Shown piece after piece: positions 51,901 through 53,502 of a stretch of DNA of 53,502 nucleotides. The DNA comes from Candidatus Poribacteria bacterium (lineage in GTDB: Bacteria > Poribacteria > WGA-4E > WGA-3G). Each line of letters opens with the position of its first letter. Position 1 is the stretch's first letter. The stretch is taken from NCBI GenBank assembly GCA_026713385.1, contig JAPOOP010000666.1:1-53502 (forward strand), given 5' to 3'. The notes beneath the pieces are model-generated. The model was not told the origin of the DNA. It searched no databases and worked only from the letters and a program-made list of their open reading frames with translations. The translations under genes were made by a program, and so were the position numbers.

Positions 51901-52318
51901 TGATAACGATGGCATTGAAGGGTTGTTTATCTGTTTTGTCCAGACGCGGCGCGGCACTTCCTGCCCAAAAGGTGAAGAAGTTATCAGTTACACCGATGAT
52001 GTTTACCCTTGACGCTCGTGTTTGCGTTTGTGGTGCAACGACCGTCCCGTTCAGTAAGACTGCTGAGACCGTGTTCTGTCGATCCAACACGTCTGGGGGA
52101 AAAAAGCGGTCAGCGAGGAGGGCATGTTGGATTGTGCCGAGTCGTTCCTTTGTTATGCTCCGCAGGCTTCCTCGCACAGAATCTCCGACAATCAATGCCC
52201 CAGCGAGGACACCCGTCGCCACAGCCGTACAAAGCGCGACAATGAGATGTATCTGCCAAAAATATTTGAAGGAACCCCAAGAAAATTTGCGCATAGCCTT
52301 TTTAATAGTTTTAACCAT
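48980..52318 (-). CDS. FtsX-type ABC transporter permease with in-frame repeat insertion
   Basis: 1112 residues from ATG 52318 (a TTG one codon upstream is the alternative; Shine-Dalgarno AAAGG). It has an N-terminal membrane helix, a large periplasmic domain, then FtsX-like transmembrane blocks: a first one with FIIIAVALLVGMLF, EIGILQAVGYPL and LLIGALISLAVV, and a second at the C-terminus with LATLRAFGFRRQ and FGFGIIANAVAV. It is a two-fold, LolC/MacB-like permease, pairing with the ATPase downstream in the operon order. Residues about 337-360, ARNEMEEDSQTSN...YPQGILE, match the dispersed repeat in DNA and may be a benign insertion in an exposed loop. The gene starts inside a 16-base hairpin. 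Confidence 0.85.
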   Translation of the reverse strand: MVKTIKKAMRKFSWGSFKYFWQIHLIVALCTAVATGVLAGALIVGDSVRGSLRSITKERLGTIQHALLADRFFPPDVLDRQNTVSAVLLNGTVVAPQTQTRASRVNIIGVTDNFFTFWAGSAAPRLDKTDKQPFNAIVINESLQKELNVQVGDTLLVNVPQAAAIHPEFLLGARDASEAIQSLRLVVSEIVPTENAGRFSLRAHQSLPLNAFIALPVLQKVLGQGNRINALFTAETAPISSNDLALSIDALDLEIQEHGTYFDVQSQQYLLKPIFSDFALTVAAENRISTLPTLTYLANTISANGRTVPYSTIVALPIDKGEFSELLNRSVTGSENQARNEMEEDSQTSNAVAYPQGILENPEIILNTWTATDLGVEVGDEISVAYYRVGAGEEYITETALFRLKGILPIEGITADRDLIPTFPGIHETADMSEWESPFPIDYTLIRSKDEAYWDEYGATPKAFISLETGKQLWRNRFGDLTAIRMGIAPNSDLQATRTLFETEFLKKIQPEQIGFQFVSLQTDGLQASAGATDFGMLFSSLSAFIIIAVALLVGMLFRIGVEQRSREIGILQAVGYPLTKIRRRFLYEGGIIAGIGSLCGCLLAVGYAQLMIFGLQTWWLPAIGTPFMELYVSVWSLLIGALISLAVVILSIRLTVRKVGKTSTVSLLAGKADFVDGTVGDKSKSRWMRPLSWLAAAIGVGVGIWVEQPVVSLLFVALLVIGIGAEVFNKWLRSQNVTKPLNRVRFAIRNAARQPGRSKTCVTTISIACCIIVAVGANRHDAPPETEYAFVAESALPLHHNLNTPDGRFELGFSDNASELLSASEVIPFRVLPGEDVSCLNLYQPQKPQILGASDAMLDGVPWVNLHLMLTEKGKVPAIGDEKSLRWILHHDPNDDFIIQDEFGKPLHLELETVVNSLFQSQLIISETNFTKYFPSQSGYQFFLIKTLPALRAETAQVLEETLGDYGFDLASASARLASYRAVENTYISTFQSLGGLGVLLGTFGLALVLFRNIIERRGELATLRAFGFRRQALSWMLFLESCFLLLVGMLIGIIAGLASIFASQGHLPSFPWFSLTITLLFIFGFGIIANAVAVAVALRSPLLTTLKSDF
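51241..51309 (-). repeat. CCGCAAGGAAT-type repeat inside the permease coding sequence
   Basis: On the minus strand, AAGCCCGAAATGAAATGGAG to CCGCAAGGAATATTAGAAA, the same ends as 45804-45889 and 48891-48976. It keeps the frame. Confidence 0.7.
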
Positions 52319-52362
52319 CAACTCGTGCCTTTGAAAGCTGTAGAAGACGAGTTGATGGTTAA
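52311..52362. repeat. Perfect 16-base inverted repeat at the permease start
   Basis: TTAACCATCAACTCGT (52311-52326) and ACGAGTTGATGGTTAA (52347-52362), 20-base loop. It covers the start codon, so as RNA it could hide the ribosome-binding site. May be regulatory or a mobile palindrome. Confidence 0.6.
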
Positions 52363-52404
52363 AGTTATCGGATAACCGATACCTCTCTTATGGTGTTTCG
52401 AGTG

Positions 52405-53094
52405 TTAGGTATCCCCGTTGAGGGTGAAAGTACCATCTGAAAGCTGCAGGTGTTGCTGAAAACGAGAAACGAGTGCGAGGTTGTGTGTGACGACAATGAG
52501 CATACTCTGTTCCACGCGGTGCAACTTAAAGAGCAAATTAGCGATAGTTTCAGAAGTAGCAGTATCCAAATTTCCGGTCGGTTCATCACAGAGAAGAATA
52601 CTGGGTTGATTGATAAGTGCACGAGCGATCGCAACGCGCTGCCGTTCACCCCCCGAAAGCTCAGCAGGTCGATGCCATGCCCGATGCGCGAGCCCAACCT
52701 GCTCAAGAAGTTCATGTGCCCGTTGGGTCGCGTCAGGTTTCTGATTGAACGCGAGTGTAGGGACGAGGACATTCTCAAGCACGGAATATTGTGGAAGTAG
52801 ATGGTGGTCTTGAAATACGAACCCGATGACAGCGTTTCGATATCGCGCAAGTTCAGGCTCAGAGAGTGTAAATGGATCGGTGTTGTTAATTTCAACCTGT
52901 CCGACAGAAGGCTTTTCTAATGTGCCGATGATGTGTAAAAGTGTGCTTTTACCGGAGCCAGAAGGACCCGTAATGACGACAGACGTTCCACCGGCGAAGT
53001 TAAACGAAACATCCTGTAGGACTTGAACTGTCCCAAAATCTTTAGAGACCTTGGATACTTTCAGCAGAGGACTGGTTGTTTCGGTTTGGTTCAT
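52405..53094 (-). CDS. ABC transporter ATPase, LolD/MacB type
   Basis: 229 residues from ATG 53094 (MNQTETTSP), the usual LolD-like length; the frame extends to GTG 53163, which would add 23 atypical residues. Walker A GPSGSGKST (about 43-51), Q-loop FQDHHLL, signature LSGGERQRVAIARAL and Walker B ILLCDEPTGNLD are complete. Powers the FtsX-type permease encoded next. Such pairs move lipoproteins, macrolides or peptides, or control cell-wall enzymes; this one cannot be assigned. Confidence 0.92.
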   Translation of the reverse strand: MNQTETTSPLLKVSKVSKDFGTVQVLQDVSFNFAGGTSVVITGPSGSGKSTLLHIIGTLEKPSVGQVEINNTDPFTLSEPELARYRNAVIGFVFQDHHLLPQYSVLENVLVPTLAFNQKPDATQRAHELLEQVGLAHRAWHRPAELSGGERQRVAIARALINQPSILLCDEPTGNLDTATSETIANLLFKLHRVEQSMLIVVTHNLALVSRFQQHLQLSDGTFTLNGDT

Positions 53095-53163
53095 AATTTT
53101 GTAATTCTCCAGGTAAGCACTGTCAAAAGGTTTGTCATCAAGGGACAGCGTCACAAACTGCAC

Positions 53164-53502
53164 TTATGATGGGCAATGTATCTGATCTGCAATGAAATCT
53201 GGGATAGGAATCGCGCGTAGTGTCTCACCCGGATTCGTTACACAACACACTGTCGTGATTTGCCCATGTGCGATGTCTTTTCCTTGATGCGTAAAATGAA
53301 ATTCGTAGGTGAGCGATTTCGTCCCCTTTTTGGTAATTCGGAGGCGAATGTCTACCTCATCCTCAAATCGGAGTGGGCTTAAGTATTCACACGAAGCGGC
53401 GAGTCGGGGCCATCCGATCTTATCTCCATTCCATTCGGTGGCTACACTTGTACCTAAACTACGGAGGAATTCGTGTTCAGCAGTCTCCATAAAGACAAAA
53501 AA
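53164..53502 (-). CDS. 4HBT-type acyl-CoA thioesterase, N-terminus cut by window edge
   Basis: The frame is open to base 53502, reading FVFMETAEHEFLRSLG at the edge, where the hotdog thioesterase family usually has 20-30 more residues with the catalytic Asp. Then PRLAASCEYLSPLRFEDEVDI and YEFHFTHQGKDIAHGQITTVC, typical of YbgC/4HBT proteins. So this is the C-terminal part of the protein and the apparent start at 53490 is not real. Its stop is 1 base from the longest frame of the ATPase gene. Confidence 0.85.
   Translation of the reverse strand, partial: FFVFMETAEHEFLRSLGTSVATEWNGDKIGWPRLAASCEYLSPLRFEDEVDIRLRITKKGTKSLTYEFHFTHQGKDIAHGQITTVCCVTNPGETLRAIPIPDFIADQIHCPS

Noticed and set aside
1-53502. 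tRNA, rRNA, intact insertion sequences
   Set aside because: No tRNA-like cloverleaf, rRNA sequence or transposase was recognised by eye; a covariance-model scan was not possible.

Overview
The window looks like chromosomal DNA of an uncultured, Poribacteria-like bacterium. That is an inference from gene content: Gfo/Idh/MocA oxidoreductases (two in tandem), PQQ-type beta-propeller proteins, a formylglycine-enzyme-like lipoprotein, a CaiB/BaiF CoA-transferase, small secreted paralogue families, and many short dispersed intergenic repeats. There are no rRNA or tRNA genes and no intact transposase.

Layout. 1-5.4 kb is an accessory patch of small genes, mostly on the minus strand: two predicted PD-(D/E)XK nuclease-like proteins (one cut by the left edge), an HNH-TPR fusion, an isolated HicB-like protein, and at least one decayed gene. 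5.4-8.3 kb is housekeeping (dapA, dapF, dusB). 8.3-16.7 kb holds a RelE/ParE-type toxin-antitoxin pair, a small kinase, two dehydrogenases, a pterin dehydratase, a four-repeat beta protein, a predicted selenoprotein of the AhpD family with an in-frame TGA, an SDR dehydrogenase and a beta-propeller. 16.7-26 kb holds an M16 protease, another propeller, a DHH-like protein, an FGE-like lipoprotein and three related secreted proteins.

26.1-39.7 kb is the most interesting part: an AT-richer island carrying a DNA phosphorothioation (Dnd) system. dndC-dndD-dndE run leftward. A converging operon encodes a PLD/SF2 helicase (restriction-enzyme-like), a 57-residue protein, a second DndD-like SMC ATPase, a small Dnd-associated protein, and a DGQHR (DndB-type) domain fused to a PD-(D/E)XK-like domain. 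Diverging from dndC is a three-gene unit: winged-helix-like protein, PIN-domain protein and AAA ATPase. No dndA and no dptFGH genes are present, so the sulfur donor and the restriction arm differ from the textbook Dnd/Dpt layout. I read the island as modification (dndCDE) plus one or two novel effector modules that may sense the modification.

39.9-53.5 kb returns to metabolism and transport: tandem Gfo/Idh/MocA genes, a THUMP methyltransferase, a double alpha/beta hydrolase, a CoA-transferase, purC, a TPR lipoprotein, an FtsX-type permease with its LolD-type ATPase, and a thioesterase cut by the right edge.

A dispersed repeat family, recognisable by an end reading CCGCAAGGAAT, runs through 19.7-51.3 kb. 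It ends at start codons and supplies the ribosome-binding site of three genes, overlaps the first codons of a fourth, and lies in frame inside the FtsX permease.
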